Assembly: GCA_046330135.1 (NCBI GenBank)
Contig: JAXLTI010000006.1
Coordinates: 434,001-498,000 of the forward strand
Origin: CAYYFX01 sp046330135
GTDB taxonomy: Bacteria; ARS69
Reading direction: 5' to 3'
DNA: 64,000 nucleotides
Shown one piece after another: positions 61,373 through 64,000 of this stretch (position 1 is the first letter of the stretch; every line of letters begins with the position of its first letter). The notes beneath the pieces were generated by a model that was not told the origin of the DNA, made no database searches, and worked only from the letters and a program-made list of their open reading frames with translations. The translations under genes were made by a program, and so were the position numbers.

Positions 61373-62311
61373 CTAGAAGGCGCGTCCCAGCCACCGCATG
61401 AGGTTCAACGCGAGCTGGCGGTTGTCGACACCCGGCGCGTTCATGCCGAACGGCCGCCCGTCGCGGAGCTGCGCCGTGAGCATCGCGGACTCGCCCAGGA
61501 TCACCACGCGGCCCTTCCCCACTTCCATCGCGACGCCCTGCGCGCGCGAAGCCGCCGGGCGCGGGGATACGAACGTCACGTTCGCGCGGACGTCGCCGTG
61601 CGAGCGATCCACCTGCACGTCGGGCTCGAGGTCCACCGCGCCGTCCGACAGACGCAGCAGGGTCACCGCCCCGGCCGGCACCCCCACGGACGCGCCGTCG
61701 AAGGTCGTCACGCGCTCGACCGCCTCGTCCGCCCGCCGGCCGCGCAGGATCGGATGCTCGCCGAGAAGGCCGTTCTCCCGCGAGAACACGAGCTGGCCGG
61801 TGTCATCCGTCGCGGGATCGTGCCCCTTCGGGTCCTCCACCGATCCGAGCCCCACCTCCACGCCGAAGCGCCCCGCGAGATCCTGCACGCAGCCGCCGAA
61901 CGGCCAGTGGTCGAAGACGAGCAGCAGCGCGCCGCCGCCCGCCACCCAGTCGCGGACGACGTCGTCCTCGGCCGCCGTGAGGGCGGGCGCGTCGTTGATG
62001 TCGTTCGCGCCCTGCGCCGTGACGATCGCGAGGATGTCGGCCCCGCGAAGGAGCTGCGCGTCGATGGGGCGGCGGTTCACGCTCACGCGGAAGCCGTCGT
62101 TCTCGAGGAGGCGCGTGAACGGCGCGTACGTGCCCCTCGCGCGGTGATGCGGATGGTGCGCTTCGTCGAACAGGACGCGCGGGCCGTTCGCTCGGAACGC
62201 AGGGTCGCGGACGGAGACGTCGAAGCGCCCGTCGACGTTGCCGCTGCACGATGCGAACGTTCCAGCCAGAAGGCCGGCCACGAGACCAGCCGCACGAGAT
62301 CGGACTCTCAT
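61373..62311 (-). CDS. Probable exported lipoprotein with DUF4350/GldG-like domain
   Basis: A 312-residue protein, ATG at 62311 after a GGGGGG run. A short signal ends in FASC (Cys22), an imperfect lipobox. The mature part reads like a class I amidotransferase-like/DUF4350 fold: VLFDEAHHPHHRA near the start, DILAIVTAQG, and DWVAGGGALLLVFDHWPFGG. In related proteins these domains sit beside ABC transporters or gliding genes; no such partner is adjacent here. Confidence 0.62.
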   Translation of the reverse strand: MRVRSRAAGLVAGLLAGTFASCSGNVDGRFDVSVRDPAFRANGPRVLFDEAHHPHHRARGTYAPFTRLLENDGFRVSVNRRPIDAQLLRGADILAIVTAQGANDINDAPALTAAEDDVVRDWVAGGGALLLVFDHWPFGGCVQDLAGRFGVEVGLGSVEDPKGHDPATDDTGQLVFSRENGLLGEHPILRGRRADEAVERVTTFDGASVGVPAGAVTLLRLSDGAVDLEPDVQVDRSHGDVRANVTFVSPRPAASRAQGVAMEVGKGRVVILGESAMLTAQLRDGRPFGMNAPGVDNRQLALNLMRWLGRAF

Positions 62312-62432
62312 CGCGTCCCCCCCGAGAGACAGACCGCTCGAGGGGTTCGCCGGGTTTCAAGGATGTGACGGGACCGCCCCTCCAGGTCGAACGGCCCGCA
62401 TCCCGATCCGACCTACGGCTCGTCGCGCACGC

Positions 62433-64000
62433 TCACACCCAGCTGACCCCGAGGATGAGCAGGATGGCCACGACCACCATCATCAGACCTTCGCCGGCGA
62501 TGAGCCCGGATGCGAGCGACGCGCCATAACGATCCACGGCACCGGGGTTCCGGCTCTTGTAGACGCTGGTCAGCGCCGCACCGAGCCACATGGCCATGGC
62601 CGAGTACGGCGTGACCATGAAGGCGATGCCCAGCGCGATCGGAGACGGGAGCCACTTGCCGAGACCCTTGATCTGGCCGAGCAGCGGCAGCACGACGCCC
62701 ACGATGGCCCCGACCAACCCGGCGGTGATCGCTCCCGGGGGCAGCGAAGAGAGGCCTTTCGCCAGCACCTCGGCCATGGCGTACCAGGCGCTGACCGCCG
62801 GACCGGAGAAGTCCTCGCCCGGGATGACGTAGGCCCGCGTGAGCAGTCGATAGACGGCGGCCGCGGTGAACACGCCGACCACCACTCCGCAGAGCTGCGC
62901 GATCACCTGCCGGCGGATCGAGACCTTCAGCACGTATCCGGCCTTGAGATCGTGCATGAGGTCGCCGGCCTGGCTCGCCCCGGCCGCCGTCATTCCGGCG
63001 GCCATGAGGTTCGTCGGGATCCGGCCCGGATCCAGCGCGCCGTACACCGCTTGCGTGACCTTGCCCATCGCCCCGACCGGATTGATGTCGGTCTCCCCCG
63101 TGGCGCGCACGGCGATGCTGGCGATGACGAACGACAACAGCACGGCGGTGACGCCCATCCAGACCGCGATCCCGAAGTAGAGATGCGCCAGCACGGTCGT
63201 CAGCGTGGTGGCCAGGACCATCCCCACGGCCCACCACCGGATGGGCAAGGGGTCGGGTGCGTCCTCCTCCTCGATCGTCGCGGCGGCCTTCTCACCCGCC
63301 AGCAGCTTCCGGAAGGAAGAGAACGTGTTGCCGATGACCTTGTACTGCATGCCGAGACTCGTGAACCCGGCGGCGACCATGCACGCCACGCCCGGCCAGA
63401 GCACCCAGCGGAACGCGGTGTTGTACGCCGCGGCCTCCGTGGTGAAGACCAGGGTCCCGTTGTGGAACAGGGTCGGCGCGATGATTCCCCATGCGAGGAG
63501 CGAGCCCGCGAACAAGGACCATCCCACCTTGGGCCCCACGAGAATGCCCGCGCCGATCATCATGGGAGACATGTTGATCCCCATCTTGACCGCCACGAGC
63601 GTGATTCCGAGGATGGCCGCCGAGGTCCAGCCGAAATCATCGAGAGACAGGTTCTCGAAGCGCGAGAGCCCGAGCGGCTTGACGCTGTAGAGCATCTTGA
63701 TCACCGCGGCGAAGGCCGCCGCGTAGACGAGGATGCGCGCCTTCTTGAGCGCTTCCGCCCCGGAGGCGTACATCGCCTTGATGGTTTCCACCGCGGCCGT
63801 GCCGGTGGGATACCGCAGCTTCTCGCGGACGACCATCTGCTTCCGGAGAGGAACGGCGAAGAAGACTCCGAGGAAGGCGATCGAGATCGCCCAGAGAACG
63901 AGCCGCCCGTAGCTGAGGAGCTCGCCCGTGCCCGGGTTGTTCTTGTAGTACAGCTCCAACGCGGGGATGCACGCGACGAAGCCCCCCGCGGACGCCATGG
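62433..64000 (-). CDS. OPT-family oligopeptide/metal-chelate transporter (partial, N-terminus missing)
   Basis: At least 522 residues, running off the right edge, so the true start is not visible. Many membrane helices (for example IRWWAVGMVLATTLTTVLAHL, AITAGLVGAIVGVVLPLLGQI in part) and the family-like segments NNPGTG and MGINMSPMMIGAGILVGP support the oligopeptide transporter (OPT) superfamily. Bacterial members take up oligopeptides or metal-siderophore complexes. The missing part should hold the first helices. Confidence 0.85.
   Translation of the reverse strand, partial: MASAGGFVACIPALELYYKNNPGTGELLSYGRLVLWAISIAFLGVFFAVPLRKQMVVREKLRYPTGTAAVETIKAMYASGAEALKKARILVYAAAFAAVIKMLYSVKPLGLSRFENLSLDDFGWTSAAILGITLVAVKMGINMSPMMIGAGILVGPKVGWSLFAGSLLAWGIIAPTLFHNGTLVFTTEAAAYNTAFRWVLWPGVACMVAAGFTSLGMQYKVIGNTFSSFRKLLAGEKAAATIEEEDAPDPLPIRWWAVGMVLATTLTTVLAHLYFGIAVWMGVTAVLLSFVIASIAVRATGETDINPVGAMGKVTQAVYGALDPGRIPTNLMAAGMTAAGASQAGDLMHDLKAGYVLKVSIRRQVIAQLCGVVVGVFTAAAVYRLLTRAYVIPGEDFSGPAVSAWYAMAEVLAKGLSSLPPGAITAGLVGAIVGVVLPLLGQIKGLGKWLPSPIALGIAFMVTPYSAMAMWLGAALTSVYKSRNPGAVDRYGASLASGLIAGEGLMMVVVAILLILGVSWV

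Overview
The window is GC-rich bacterial chromosome with dense coding on both strands. It has no rRNA, tRNA, CRISPR array or recognisable insertion sequence. Ten predicted secreted proteins end in the same ~80-100 residue FlgD-like/T9SS-type C-terminal domain (..YDVxGRxVRxL..W(D/N)G.D..G..V.SGVYFxRL..). Together with multi-domain secreted beta-propellers, Ser/Thr kinases of the PD40 and TPR kinds and a HAO-family octaheme cytochrome, this suggests an uncultured Gram-negative lineage of the FCB/Eisenbacteria type. That placement is inference from protein style only.

Layout. 1-3.2 kb: the start of a secreted protein and a metallophosphoesterase/PQQ-propeller protein (first of three paralogs). 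3.2-8.1 kb: a TetR-controlled drug-efflux operon (TetR, TolC-, EmrA- and EmrB-like) joined by overlapping start and stop codons behind a double palindromic operator. 8.1-13.6 kb: a secreted HExxH metalloprotease, the TldE/TldD pair (TldD carries a Tat signal) and an unknown protein with a possible His/Cys dyad. 13.9-20 kb: the second metallophosphoesterase next to an intact secreted subtilase. 20.2-25.6 kb: an APC permease, a secreted unknown, a di-haem peroxidase-like protein and a small unknown. 25.8-32.6 kb: the third metallophosphoesterase and a second subtilase that has lost its catalytic serine, with a sulfatase between them on the other strand. 32.7-35 kb: a GlxA-type regulator coupled to an exported DJ-1 protein. 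35-39.7 kb: two secreted beta-propeller proteins. 40.2-43.9 kb: a B12-binding radical SAM enzyme and a ClC chloride channel/transporter. 43.9-51 kb: a minus-strand operon of PD40 kinase, 115-aa protein and SPASM radical SAM enzyme, divergent from a TPR kinase. 51-55.7 kb: a glycosyltransferase, ArfB, and a membrane protein/octaheme cytochrome/porin group. 56-64 kb: a 14-repeat propeller protein, an overlapping acyltransferase and alpha/beta hydrolase pair that resembles a split OatA, a YbjQ-family protein, a probable lipoprotein and a truncated OPT transporter.

The most notable signals are: the kinase/small protein/SPASM radical SAM operon, a possible RiPP-like locus; the acyltransferase and hydrolase frames, which a single-base shift would fuse; a promoter-like element shared by the three beta-propeller genes; and a duplicated phosphoesterase-subtilase cassette with one apparently dead protease.
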